Source: Bolinopsis microptera (lineage: Eukaryota; Ctenophora; Tentaculata; Lobata; Bolinopsidae). From it: DNA of 64,000 nt. The stretch is taken from the NCBI RefSeq assembly GCF_026151205.1, contig NC_087075.1, forward strand, positions 6,962,858-7,026,857. Reading direction: 5' to 3'. Made by a program: the position numbers and the translations under genes. Under the pieces are notes generated by a model. It ran no database searches and was not told the origin of the DNA. It saw only the letters and a program-made list of their open reading frames with translations. Positions 10,703 through 20,688 of the stretch are shown piece after piece. Every line of letters begins with the position of its first letter. Position 1 is the first letter of the stretch.

Positions 10703-12681
10703 GACATAACTACGGATCTACGAGAACGTGGGGAAAATCTTTTTTGGGCCTTGGTAACATCACTGAACAACCTCCCATCAACGGGGCTACCTAGGATCTT
10801 ATGTGCAATTGCCCGGGAGAGTTTAAAGATACCGCTTGACCCCAGGTGGATTGGGTCATCCGGCTTCTTATATCTACAAAACTGCTTGTCCAGTAGACCC
10901 TCCTCATCAACAAAACTATCAAAATCTAAAGTGCCTATTCTAGTATTAGTATTACAGTACCCAAATAATAAACTATTAAACTCCATGGCTCTGTCATTCA
11001 GCCAGGAGGACCTAGTTGGAAGGATGGGTGAGACAATAACTTTAGAATATGGACACATATCACAAATATTCTTGAGCTTCTTCGTCAGCTCATTAGCCCA
11101 ATGTTTAACATCACCCCCTCCCCTCTTGATATTATTTATACCACAGTGTACTACAACGTTCTTGTATCCAACACAAAGAACAGGGTCTAACTGATCTATT
11201 GTGAAACATTCGATTCTTTTCCCAGGCAGCTTGTGTCCAAATGTTCCTTTTCCAGCCCCAAATTTGAGGAACCGGGTGTTTGAATCACCGACAATCAAGG
11301 TCGCATTGATGCTCCTGCTTACGTAGCGGAAGGTAATACTGTATCTTAAGTCCCTCTTTTCTGTGCTTTTATCAATTCGGTGGTCCCAAAGAAACTGGGA
11401 CTGTTTGCTCATGACATAGAGACTACGTCCCTCTATTGTCTCTACGACCTCTCCTTCAAGCTGATCCTTTTTTGTGAATTTTACAGAGCAATCACCACCT
11501 AAGGATACTGTAAATATGGAACTATCATGGACCAGTGATTGCTCGTTATCAGAGTGCTTAGGAAGAAAACTGTTCCCATCAGTGTACCGATTTATCAAGC
11601 ACTGATTGATTGTTGAACTAGGACATTCTTCCTTTATCTTGGAGACAAGCTCATTCAGAACATCAGGGAAGTCTGTCGATTTTGGTTTTTCAGCTTTAGC
11701 CCCGGGGTATTGATAAGGTTCGCCAAAGCTCAGAACCCCATGCCCATTTTCGGAGTTACTATCAAAGGCTTCCTTATGTTGGTCTAAGAAAACTAAAAGC
11801 TCAGAGTTCAATTTTTCATCTACAAATTCTGGGACATACGACAGAATATGCTTGGACTTAGGGTCGTCTACACTTGCATGCTTCTGTGCATCTAGGAGAA
11901 GCTGTTCTTGGTCCGTTTCACATGGTGCAGGTGACCCTATATTAAAAGGAGGCATGGGCAGATCAGGGGTGGAAACATTTGATGACCTACTGTTTTTAAA
12001 ACAGTTTATGTCAAGTTTGAGCTCAGCAAGCTTGCTGTTGATGGAGTCGAGAGTTCTGAGATGGCTATCGTTGTCTTTAAGGTTCTTGATGGACTTCTGA
12101 ATGGCTTCTAGAGAATCTTGTAGAGAGCTACCATCCGAGGTAGTGTGACCCATTGGCATGCTCAAGCTGCAGGGAGCTGACAAGTAGGAAGAGGACTTGA
12201 CTTCGTTTTCACATCTCTGTCCACTTACTACAGCACAAACACTTTCAGCAAGACCTAGCAGGGATAGGAGACCTTCTGCTAAAGTTAGTTTGTTCAGGGA
12301 TGAACAACTCTTGATCATGGCTGGTGTAATGATCGCAAACTTGTTTACTTCAAGTTTCAGGATACTGCAAATGTTAATCTTGATTAAGTCTACCTCTGAG
12401 CGTAGGTTCTGTGCGTGGGTTAACAGATAGGTGTCGAGGGGAGCAGATCTATTTGTGAAGAAACTAAGGAGACTGCTGACATTTTTGTCTTCTTCTGAGT
12501 CCTGATTTTCTGAATGAATTAGTTTATCGACATCTCTAAGCATTTCGTCAATATTGTCTATGACTGAAGCTGAGGAAGTGGTGGGTGTATCCTGATCGGG
12601 AACCGTAGTGGATGAAGTCTGGTCTGCAACAGGTTGAGGTTTCTCACACTTTTCTTGAGTGTCAGTGGGGGTTTCCATCAT
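10699..12681 (-). CDS. LINE family 1 ORF1: coiled coil, AlkB-like dioxygenase and SGNH hydrolase
   Basis: The open frame extends to 12,825, giving 708 codons; residue numbers here use that count. I prefer the start at M49 (12,681) because copy B has a Met at the equivalent place. Residues 230-280 are rich in heptad-like Leu and charged residues and may form a coiled coil. Residues 327-505 carry the AlkB pattern: NQCLINRY, the iron ligands HSD (424-426) and H482, and the 2-oxoglutarate-binding RxxxxxR (R494 to R500). Residues 508-680 carry an SGNH hydrolase: GDSN (S515), CGINN (N564 or N565) and DPIH (D657, H660). The SGNH domain is known from CR1-type ORF1 proteins; the AlkB domain is unexpected. 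It might act on alkylated element RNA or DNA, but that is inference. It ends in a TGA overlapping the ORF2 ATG. Confidence 0.9.
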   Translation of the reverse strand: MMETPTDTQEKCEKPQPVADQTSSTTVPDQDTPTTSSASVIDNIDEMLRDVDKLIHSENQDSEEDKNVSSLLSFFTNRSAPLDTYLLTHAQNLRSEVDLIKINICSILKLEVNKFAIITPAMIKSCSSLNKLTLAEGLLSLLGLAESVCAVVSGQRCENEVKSSSYLSAPCSLSMPMGHTTSDGSSLQDSLEAIQKSIKNLKDNDSHLRTLDSINSKLAELKLDINCFKNSRSSNVSTPDLPMPPFNIGSPAPCETDQEQLLLDAQKHASVDDPKSKHILSYVPEFVDEKLNSELLVFLDQHKEAFDSNSENGHGVLSFGEPYQYPGAKAEKPKSTDFPDVLNELVSKIKEECPSSTINQCLINRYTDGNSFLPKHSDNEQSLVHDSSIFTVSLGGDCSVKFTKKDQLEGEVVETIEGRSLYVMSKQSQFLWDHRIDKSTEKRDLRYSITFRYVSRSINATLIVGDSNTRFLKFGAGKGTFGHKLPGKRIECFTIDQLDPVLCVGYKNVVVHCGINNIKRGGGDVKHWANELTKKLKNICDMCPYSKVIVSPILPTRSSWLNDRAMEFNSLLFGYCNTNTRIGTLDFDSFVDEEGLLDKQFCRYKKPDDPIHLGSSGIFKLSRAIAHKILGSPVDGRLFSDVTKAQKRFSPRSRRSVVMS

Positions 12682-13266
12682 GGTGAAGAGGCAATGGGGG
12701 TACCAGACAGACCAGGGGGCACCTTCACGTCCAACTAGCACACTCACTGAAAAGAAGGAAGAGCAGAAAGCAGTTTGAAATGTTCTGTTGTGGAAAACAA
12801 TGAAAGTGTTAACTGGATTAGTCAAAATGATTCAAAAGATTGAAAAATTGAACAGACTGACGGACTACGACACATGGGACAAGAGAGTGAGTGAGTATGA
12901 AAAATATGAGGTGGTTGGACTGGCAAGCCCTATCATTTAATCAGAATACATTACATATAATCCGTAAGCCATATATATATGTCAGCCTGTTCTTGGAGCA
13001 CAGCCCCAAAAGTTATTAGAAGTGAAGTTCAAGTTTTAAGTTTAAAATTCTTTCAACACTATCTACACATTAATCAGGGTTGTCCAATTGTCCAATTGTG
13101 GATTGTGGTGTGAATGGAGCCAAACAGAAACATTATTCACTACAACTACTTAACTTCTTAACAGGTTAAGAGTGCCAGTCTTCTGTTTCAGCACCCCCTG
13201 GACCATCATAGTACCCCCGATGCAGTTGACTTTAGCAAGCCATGGACATATTGGACATCCTCAAAT
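12682..13266 (-). promoter_or_regulatory. 5' leader of LINE family 1 copy A
   Basis: This 585-bp leader is closely matched by the leader of copy B (34,658-35,276), apart from small insertions and deletions. Conservation right up to a shared 5' boundary (CCAATATGTCC close to the start on the minus strand) suggests full-length transcripts and an internal promoter, as is usual for LINEs. I see no certain promoter motif. Confidence 0.6.
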
Positions 13267-13277
13267 TATTTGTTATA

Positions 13278-13668
13278 TAGTAGTGTTGAAAATATTAAAT
13301 AATAACAATTTTAAAATATAAAATAAATCACTTCCCTCTGAAGTAGAACAGATGATGGGAGAGCTTCAAACATGGCGATGGAGGGAAGCGGTGTCTCACC
13401 GCTGGGAGGTAAATTAATACCCGTATCGCGATGGTAAAATTTTATGATATGAGATCTCAAGTAAAAAATAACACAAAAAATAAAAAGTGAATGTTGTCAG
13501 TGTAGTGAAATCGGAGGCAACATTAATAAAGACGTATACACTTAAACCGTTACAATTATAGTCCCCATCTTGTTTTAAATACTCACAATAAAATACACAC
13601 AAAAAACACACAAACGTCCCCAAAACATTAACTTCAATTTATATTTCCCTAGTTGAATTTAACTTATT
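13278..13668. other. Spacer and probable 3' UTR of LINE family 2
   Basis: AT-rich sequence between the copy A target duplication and the stop codon of the next LINE. The part next to 13,669 is probably that element's 3' UTR, but I found no tail or target duplication that fixes its end. An inverted pair, CTTCCCTCTGA and TGGAGGGAAG, lies near 13,330-13,390. Confidence 0.4.
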
Positions 13669-16600
13669 TTATGAAATTGATACATTCGAGAAGATATCGT
13701 GATTACATGGTAGCCATCCATGATCCCCATTTAGCCCTAGGTTTTGTATATGAAGCAAATGGTTCTTAAATCTCTTTTTAAATAGTGAAATTGACAAAAT
13801 ATGATACGGTACATCATGATCAAGAAGATAATTTAAAATTTTGGATGCATTAAAAACAAAATTACTATTCTTGGTCTTAGACATTGAGAATTTAGGATAT
13901 AGAAGTCTGCATGATCTACTTGACTTGCTAAACCGGCGATAGACATCAACAGGAATTTGTTCTTTAAGTAGCCTCATTGCAATACATCCAGTAAAGTATG
14001 TAAATAAGTTAAACAAGGTTAATAATTTCAAACGAAAGAACATTGGTTTCGTATGTTGAAACTTGTGATCAATCTTTATTGTTTTCCTACTCACAATACG
14101 AATACATTTTTTCTGCAACACAAACAGTTTTTGCAGCAAAGGATGGTGAAAAACAGCACCCCACAGTGGTATACAATACATTAAATATGGTTGAACAAGT
14201 GAAATATATACTTGTCTTAACACTTTGGCTGGTACTATAGAACTTATTGAGTAGAGTGATCCGCAAGATTTTGAAACTTGCGTTATTACATTGGTAATAT
14301 GATCATTCCACGTTAAATTAGAATTAATAATGACTCCCAAAAATTTACACTTATTCACTTGATTAAACTGGTTGTTAAGTATTCCAACAAACTTTTGATT
14401 CTTAGGAACTTTACTACTTCCGAATTCCATAAAACAGCATTTTTCAAAATTAATGATTAACCTATTTAAGCAGCAATAGTCGTGAATCTTTGATAATACC
14501 TCATTAGCATTTTTGTAGAGTAAATTTCGGTCTTTATTTTGAAGAAAAAGGTTTAAATCATCTGCAAAGAGGATAAATTTAGCTAACTCACAAATATTTG
14601 CCAAATCATTGATAAAAATAATGAAGAGCAGGGGGCCTAACACTGACCCCTGTGGAATACCACAGGTTATTTTCAAGAGACAACTTTCGAATCCCCCATA
14701 GCTAACATACTGAAACCGATCTGATAAATAACTGTTTAATAATTTAATGACATTTCCTCGAATACCATAGTTCTCCAGCTTTTCTAACAAGATATTATGC
14801 CGCACTGTATCGAAAGCTTTGGAAAAATCTATAAATATACCTAATGTAAAATTCTTATTATCGATAGCATCATGAAGATTTTCTACTGCTGAAACAAGTG
14901 CATGAAAGGTTGAGTGCTTACTGCGGAAACCAAACTGATTATCACAGAAAAGATTGTGCTTATTAAAGAAATCAGATACGTTTTTATGTATTAACTTCTC
15001 GAAAATCTTAGCAAAAACAGGTAACATTGAAATAGGACGATAATTGCTTATATCAGAAATAGATCCTTTATTCTTATACAAAGGAATTATTTTTGCTGCT
15101 TTTAATTCTTTCGGAAAATAACCTTCATTTGCACATTTATTAAAAATATCAGCCAGTAAAGGACTTAAAGTGGTAGCTAAAAGTTTGAGGACCCTAGGAG
15201 AATAATACGTACCCTTGCTATTATTAAGCTTACTTATAATATTATTTATTTCTTCACTTGAAAAATTAATATCCGATAGCTCGCTTATGTTCCTCTCAGG
15301 CATATATTTATTAAAATCTGTTAAATCCGCGTTAGCATTTTCACCATACGTTTTTAGTAAAAGATCATTAGCAATATTAACAAAATAATAATTAAAATTA
15401 TGCGCTGCATCTTGATTAGGAAAAACTAGTAATCTGTTTGATCTCTTCCTACCTAGTAAACCGTTTATCAGTTTCCAAGTCTTTTTCAAATCATGTTGAT
15501 TTGCTTTAAAACATTTATCAAAATACTCAAATTTTTCTTTACTTCTAATAGCATCAAACACTCGTTTGTAATCAACATATTTGTTCCAATTAACTCTAGT
15601 TTTATTCATAACCCAAATATCATAGAGTTTGTTTTTAGTGTCACTACTCTTGGCCACTCCTATTGAAATCCAATCAGAGCGAAGAAGAGAATTATTACCA
15701 CTAGACTTCTGACTTTTAATAAACCACTTATCATACAGAGTTCTAAAATTTCTGTCAAAAAAGGAATACATATTTTCGGCAGAATCACTTTCAAGATCAA
15801 ATTTTAATAATTTAAAATCATTCAAAAACCCTTGTAATAAAAAGTCATTAATATTTACTTTATTTCTATTTCTACACTTTTCGTTAGGATCAAAATTATA
15901 GTCCAAAACTACGAATGTAGGAAGGTGACGACTTATATTACATCGTATAAGGCCGTTACAAATTATGTTAGATATATTGTTAGTAAGTATATGATCAATA
16001 CATGTGCCATTTAAGCCTCCAAAATGAGTAGCACGTGAGATAATTGGTAAAAAGTTATTGCTAAACATGCAGTCTAAATATCTCCTAACAACACTAGAAT
16101 TGGAGTTATATAGATTTACATTAAAGTCACCAAGAATATAGCTTTTGTGTCCCTTAAATGTGTTCAATTTACTTAAGATACTGCCAAACATATCGATAAA
16201 TGAATCAAAGTTTCCACTTGGTGATCTATAACAATTAACAACTAGTAACTTTTCAGATTTAACTGTTATTTCAACACAAAGTGATTCAAAATCAACGGTA
16301 GAATAACAAAGCTCAAATTTTTGATTAATATTATTAAATTTGTCACGCAAAAACGTTACCAAACCAGAACCTTTGTGTTTAAGCTTTCCATCCTCCTTCA
16401 ATAATCGATTAAGTACAAATTTATTATAACCCGGTATGTAAAATGGTTGTGACTCATGTTCTGTTACATTAGTTTCACAAAGGAAATATCCATCAGCTTT
16501 GAAACGTCCATGGTGCACTAAAAAGCAGTCAAAATTTGATCTGAATCCATCAATATTCAAACTTAATAACGATAATCCATTGTCGTTCATTTTTTCTTCA

Positions 16601-17166
16601 AAATCATCTAACTTATAATAGACGCACTGACGCAGTATCTGGCTGCAATCTTGTAAATTCTCGCTAAGAGTTTCAACATCCGGGATAAAATCTATCATTT
16701 CATTGTAATAATATTCAAAAGGAGCAAAGAACGGTTGTTCGGAATAAAAATCAGTTTCAATATATTCAACAGTACTGGTAGTAGCAGTGTTTAAGTCAAG
16801 TAAGGGTAAGGGCATACATGACGAACAAATATTAGACTTAACACAGTTCTTGTGCAACATTTTGAAACATTGTTTACACTGTGCAATCTTTTCATTAAAT
16901 ATATCAATATTTGTTAAACATGTCACACACTTATAATACTCAATATAATCGTCATAGCATATTTTACAATACCATACAAATTGCTGAAGTATAAATATGG
17001 TACTATTGTCTAGCTTTAAACAAGATCCATGATATATGTCCTTACAGTTGTTGCAACGTAGAATGAATTGGTGAAAGTACAAAATTTTATGACAGAAGAC
17101 GCATTGCTTACGGTCAGAGGGAATGAGGATGTTGGGAAGGGTCATGTTTGAAACTCCGTCATCCAT
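13669..17166 (-). CDS. LINE family 2 ORF2: zinc fingers, endonuclease, reverse transcriptase, intact
   Basis: An uninterrupted 1165-residue protein. Residues 22-117 hold two PHD-like Cys/His modules (CVFC, CNNC, CKIC; CVTC, CKQC, CSSC). Residues 195-425 form an apurinic-type endonuclease with SLNIDG, ETN (231-233), YRSP, GDFN (346-349) and SRHLP. Reverse transcriptase follows at about 640-910 with FIDFSKAFD, GIPQGSVLGPLLF and FADD (867-870); the C-terminal region ends near 1165. The layout equals ORF2 of family 1, but the sequences differ clearly, so they are separate families of a CR1-like lineage. ORF1 lies 56 bp upstream. Both frames are open, so this copy could be competent for retrotransposition. 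Confidence 0.93.
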   Translation of the reverse strand: MDDGVSNMTLPNILIPSDRKQCVFCHKILYFHQFILRCNNCKDIYHGSCLKLDNSTIFILQQFVWYCKICYDDYIEYYKCVTCLTNIDIFNEKIAQCKQCFKMLHKNCVKSNICSSCMPLPLLDLNTATTSTVEYIETDFYSEQPFFAPFEYYYNEMIDFIPDVETLSENLQDCSQILRQCVYYKLDDFEEKMNDNGLSLLSLNIDGFRSNFDCFLVHHGRFKADGYFLCETNVTEHESQPFYIPGYNKFVLNRLLKEDGKLKHKGSGLVTFLRDKFNNINQKFELCYSTVDFESLCVEITVKSEKLLVVNCYRSPSGNFDSFIDMFGSILSKLNTFKGHKSYILGDFNVNLYNSNSSVVRRYLDCMFSNNFLPIISRATHFGGLNGTCIDHILTNNISNIICNGLIRCNISRHLPTFVVLDYNFDPNEKCRNRNKVNINDFLLQGFLNDFKLLKFDLESDSAENMYSFFDRNFRTLYDKWFIKSQKSSGNNSLLRSDWISIGVAKSSDTKNKLYDIWVMNKTRVNWNKYVDYKRVFDAIRSKEKFEYFDKCFKANQHDLKKTWKLINGLLGRKRSNRLLVFPNQDAAHNFNYYFVNIANDLLLKTYGENANADLTDFNKYMPERNISELSDINFSSEEINNIISKLNNSKGTYYSPRVLKLLATTLSPLLADIFNKCANEGYFPKELKAAKIIPLYKNKGSISDISNYRPISMLPVFAKIFEKLIHKNVSDFFNKHNLFCDNQFGFRSKHSTFHALVSAVENLHDAIDNKNFTLGIFIDFSKAFDTVRHNILLEKLENYGIRGNVIKLLNSYLSDRFQYVSYGGFESCLLKITCGIPQGSVLGPLLFIIFINDLANICELAKFILFADDLNLFLQNKDRNLLYKNANEVLSKIHDYCCLNRLIINFEKCCFMEFGSSKVPKNQKFVGILNNQFNQVNKCKFLGVIINSNLTWNDHITNVITQVSKSCGSLYSISSIVPAKVLRQVYISLVQPYLMYCIPLWGAVFHHPLLQKLFVLQKKCIRIVSRKTIKIDHKFQHTKPMFFRLKLLTLFNLFTYFTGCIAMRLLKEQIPVDVYRRFSKSSRSCRLLYPKFSMSKTKNSNFVFNASKILNYLLDHDVPYHILSISLFKKRFKNHLLHIQNLGLNGDHGWLPCNHDIFSNVSIS

Positions 17167-17222
17167 AACTCTCTGTTAGAAATATTAAAATCTGAAAAAT
17201 AGTTGTATTAGAAATATTCATC

Positions 17223-18146
17223 TCACGGTGTGAATTCAGTATTGTTCAAAAAGGGGCTCTCACAAAACAAAAACTCTTTAGGTTCAAAAGTAGGCACACA
17301 AATCAACAAATCAGCAGTATTCCTAATCAGCTTAGGATTACCGTTAGCATTCATTCTCAATAAAACATTCCCATTCTTGTAGTCAACCCAACAAGAGTTT
17401 AGTCCACCAAATCTGACAGCATCGTTGACCTGCCCTAATAATGCCGCTCGTTTATATGTTATATTGGGCTGTACCCCGACACCCTTTTCGGGGTTCTCAA
17501 ACAGCAATTTCTTTTTATCTGGGGAAATGTTTTTAGTGCTTTTCCTATTTCTAAACACTTTCTGTGCTGTTGATCTATCTTTGAAGCGAGCAATAAACCT
17601 AGGGGCTTTACCCTTCTTGCCCTTCAAGGGATGAGCGGCTACAAGGTCATCCTTAACAATGTCCACACCTAACTGTTCACACAACAAGACCACTTGGTCC
17701 TCACAACTATTGCTCTCATTAACTAGCAAATTGGTAAAACAAACGTTTTCCCTACGTGAGTATTGATCTAAATTATCTAGTTCCACTTCTAGTTTGCAGA
17801 TCGCCTCCGCTTGACGATCGACAACTTTGCTGAGCTTTGAGTTAACGTGTCGAAGTTCCACGAAGTCGTCCAACAATTTAGCATGATCACTACGAGCTAT
17901 ACTAAGTTCGGTTTCTAGATGTTGCATAAATTTCCATAACTCTTGAACTGATCTTAGTTCTGACTCACCGTTGGAAAAGTGAGGTAGCTGTGGCTGTTGT
18001 AGTTGTTGACGTGGCATCTGATCGTGCTGATAACCGTTGCCAAACTGAGAAGTCACGGGACAGTAGGAATTACGGGAAGCCTTGCTCTGTCGGCGATCCG
18101 AGTTTTGTTGAGAATTGCCATGATGAGACATGTCTTCAAATTTCAA
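17223..18146 (-). CDS. LINE family 2 ORF1: L1-type nucleic-acid-binding protein
   Basis: A 307-residue protein with a Gln-rich N-terminus, a coiled coil at about 65-130 (ELSIARSDHAKLLDDFVELR and following heptads), and an RRM-like L1 ORF1 domain. That domain begins at LDNLDQYSRRENV and includes RFIARFKDRSTAQKVF. The LDQYSRREN motif is characteristic of L1-type ORF1 proteins, which trimerise and bind the element RNA. Family 1 instead uses an AlkB-SGNH ORF1, so two LINEs with similar ORF2 architecture have unrelated ORF1 proteins in the same window. No stop or frameshift was seen. Confidence 0.9.
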   Translation of the reverse strand: MKFEDMSHHGNSQQNSDRRQSKASRNSYCPVTSQFGNGYQHDQMPRQQLQQPQLPHFSNGESELRSVQELWKFMQHLETELSIARSDHAKLLDDFVELRHVNSKLSKVVDRQAEAICKLEVELDNLDQYSRRENVCFTNLLVNESNSCEDQVVLLCEQLGVDIVKDDLVAAHPLKGKKGKAPRFIARFKDRSTAQKVFRNRKSTKNISPDKKKLLFENPEKGVGVQPNITYKRAALLGQVNDAVRFGGLNSCWVDYKNGNVLLRMNANGNPKLIRNTADLLICVPTFEPKEFLFCESPFLNNTEFTP

Positions 18147-18179
18147 TAAACAGGCAGAGCAAGATTTTTAAAACGAATT

Positions 18180-18263
18180 GAAAGTAGTGATAAGAGATCT
18201 GAAAGTAGTGATAAGAGATCTGAAAGTAGTGATAAGAGATCTGAAAGTAGTGATAAGAGATCT
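18180..18263. repeat. Four perfect tandem copies of a 21-bp unit in the LINE family 2 leader
   Basis: The unit GAAAGTAGTGATAAGAGATC plus T is repeated four times without a mismatch, 33 bp upstream of the ORF1 start codon on the minus strand. Tandem monomers in LINE leaders can act as promoter units, as in mouse L1; that role here is inference. Confidence 0.9.
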
Positions 18264-19323
18264 GATTACTAAAATTAATATTCTTTTTGCTTTAATATAA
18301 TTACATGTCACATAATTGATTAGTTGAATGAAACGTGTGCTACAAATGTCTACGCCTCACGCAGAACTGCGTACCGCTTAGTACTTCATGCTTGAGCGGT
18401 ACTGCTGTTCACAGAGGCGCGCACTCAATTTAATCACAAATATGAAATAACGAGCGCGCGGTTTTTGGAATTTCTCCATTATTATTATTAGATCTATTTG
18501 ATTCACGATGTCAATCCTTCGCAGCTCGGTGAGGCACTGCAGTGGTGCATCCCGCCGATCTACCGAAGAAGCATTATTTGATGCGCGCGCGACCCAGTAG
18601 TGCATCGCGCTACAATCGATCTATTAATTAGATTGCAGTGCTCACGGCCTGTACTGCGTGAACGACAGAAATATGTTTTAAATTATTTTGCTTCTGAAAT
18701 TTTTGCTCTGGTAATTAAGAAATGCGACATGTAATTGTAAAATAACAATTAAATAGATCCTGTGCGCGGCGCCTACAGCTGACCTACGAATTTCTGAACA
18801 ATTGAAAATTGTGGCTGTGTGCGCGGCGTACTGTATATGTGTTTGAAATTGAATTTGAATTTATTTATGAATATAACATTATGTATTGATTGTTTTGCGG
18901 TAAATAAAAATGTTTCTTTCCTAAAAATGTTTCTTTCCTCTAACCGACGCACGCGCCGATTTAATTTGGTTCACAATTCACGTCGAGCGTCATCGACGAT
19001 GTTTTCATTCACCTAACCATGTGCTTTCGCGCCACGCGGTACTGCAGGCGTTGCTCTATAACCAGAGCCCTCTCGCTTGCAGTAGCGCGCGACCTCCGTA
19101 GGCGGCAAAGGATATATTCAACTTGTGAAACTAGCGCGTCACGCATGGTACGCGTATACACATGGCTATGTGAACTGCGGGCTTAGTTCTTTCACAATAC
19201 AAGCTGGGAGGTGGGTGCGCGTTACTACAATTAGCGCAAGGGCTCTATAATATAGATAGAACAAAGCAGCACACAGGGAAACTAAAGTGCAAAGAAACTG
19301 CTGCTAACTGCTGCTGTCGCACG
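18264..19323. other. Gene-free stretch with GC-rich interspersed repeats
   Basis: No gene is supported. From 18,355 the sequence is a mosaic of GC-rich repeat pieces shared with 5.1-5.7 kb and 50.9-51.4 kb: GCGCGCG tracts, TTCACGATGTCAATCCTTCG near 18,510, and CCAGAGCCCTCTCGCTTGCAG near 19,060 followed by GGCGGCAAAGG and ACACATGGCTATGTGAA. At 19,272-19,304 is one half of an inverted repeat pair whose partner lies beyond the LINE at 35,377-35,409. Confidence 0.5.
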
Positions 19324-20179
19324 CTCAAGAAAACAACAATTTCAAGAAAACAACAATTTTATTTAGTATCAGTTAAAGCAGACAAAAACATATTTTATAT
19401 ATATAACTAGTGCAAACTTTAGACCATATATCTTAGGGGACTTGGAGTAGCAAGAGAGTGACCAGAAAGTATATGTATACTTTTACCAAAAATACGTCGA
19501 AATGAATCCAGGGTGATACAGGATCTGAGAGTGCAGACCATAAAGTTTACGCACCCACCCTTGCCTCCTGAATTCTTGGTTGGAAAGACAATTATGCAAA
19601 ATTGGTCGTTTATACTCCAAGTCCCTTTGTTAATAGAAGTAGTATTATTTATGTCTGGAATTAGCTTCATTCAATAATAACAATATCAATATAATCAATA
19701 TTAATATCAATATCAGACTAAACTATCAAATAAATAAATTATCAAATATCAATTATTAATTCACTCTGATTAAAAAGTTATAAATTAGGATATCTAATAT
19801 TTAAGAATTACAACTACAAGTTGTTAAAAACGCCCAAAATAGATCTGAGATATTTTCAGTCTGTAGTACAATAATGATAGCAATAGTTTAAATTATGTTA
19901 TGTGCTGTGTGCTGTGCTGCTGCAATCAGATTAAATTACTGTAACTTAAAATTGTTTGGAGTCCAAGTCTCTTTTAAGTCAGCAGCCTGTGATTGTATTA
20001 ATAGTGCTTTCGTTCTCAATTTTATCAAGTTAATGGAAGTTTCTAGACAATTGCTTGAAGTTAAAATTTTTTTATGAACAGTGTTCCAAAGCTTGGCTGC
20101 ATTAAACAAAAAGGTATTTGATTTATTTAGAAGAATAACTGTTAGACTCGTTGCACGGTTTGAAATGTTGATAGCCTCA
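19324..20179 (-). other. 3' UTR and ORF2 tail of LINE copy B
   Basis: This is colinear with 6,720-7,530 of copy A: the 3' tail repeats, the 3' UTR, and the last ORF2 codons (the KLWNAVHKKI-type tract), up to CCTCA, where the gypsy LTR begins. Sequence resumes after the second CCTCA at 25,382. Confidence 0.85.
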
Positions 20180-20319
20180 TGTTATGATTTGATATTTTAT
20201 CTATAATTCGTGAGTTCTTCAGAGAATTGATACACTTGTTATAACTTGGACTTGAATCCTAGGCTAAGGATAGAAATGGTTAATAATCATTATATTGCAT
20301 AATATTACAATTCACAACA
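20180..20319 (-). repeat. 3' LTR of the Ty3/gypsy element (140 bp)
   Basis: On the plus strand it starts TGTTATGATT and ends ATTCACAACA. It matches the LTR at 25,242-25,381 over all 140 bp as far as I can read, so the insertion is recent. TG...CA ends are present. The TSD copy CCTCA is at 20,175-20,179. At 20,320-20,331 a purine tract on the minus strand (GATGAAGGAGGA) abuts the LTR and is a good polypurine-tract candidate. Confidence 0.95.
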
Positions 20320-20688
20320 TTCCTCCTTCATCTTTCAATACCTCGTGTTAGGATAAAAACAGCGCGCATAAAAGTACTGGACATAAATTACTTTATAAAA
20401 TTTAAAACGTTCTGCGCGTTCCATAAAATCCTTCCTCTCTCTCTTCTGTCATTCAAATACGTGAACATTCAAAGCTTTCGATTCCGAAATAATCAATCAA
20501 TTCTGGTTTAAAAAATGCACGATGCTTTAATTATACGAAACAAAATTATTTAAAAAAAACAATGTCCTTCTCGGATTTCTTACTCCTTGTCAATATTCAG
20601 TTAACTGTACATATTGTGTAAAAAATTCACCGTATAAAATTCGTGTAATACTCAAAAACAATTGTGTGTAAAATCTTAACGTTTGATC

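Larger units (their letters stand above)
6709..13277 (-). mobile_element. LINE family 1, copy A, full length with 11-bp target duplication
   Basis: The element runs from 13,266 (5' end) to about 6,720 (3' end) on the minus strand. It is bounded by the direct repeat TATTTGTTATA at 6,709-6,719 and 13,267-13,277, which I read as the target-site duplication. Its 5' end matches that of copy B near 35,276, so both appear complete at the 5' end. The 3' end is not poly(A) but two short units of the type AAATTGTTGTTTTCTTG, as in CR1-like LINEs. It has a 585-bp 5' leader, ORF1 (AlkB plus SGNH), an ORF2 overlapping ORF1 by ATGA, and a 3' UTR of about 580 bp. A single-base frameshift in ORF2 near 8,333 probably inactivates this copy. 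Confidence 0.9.
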
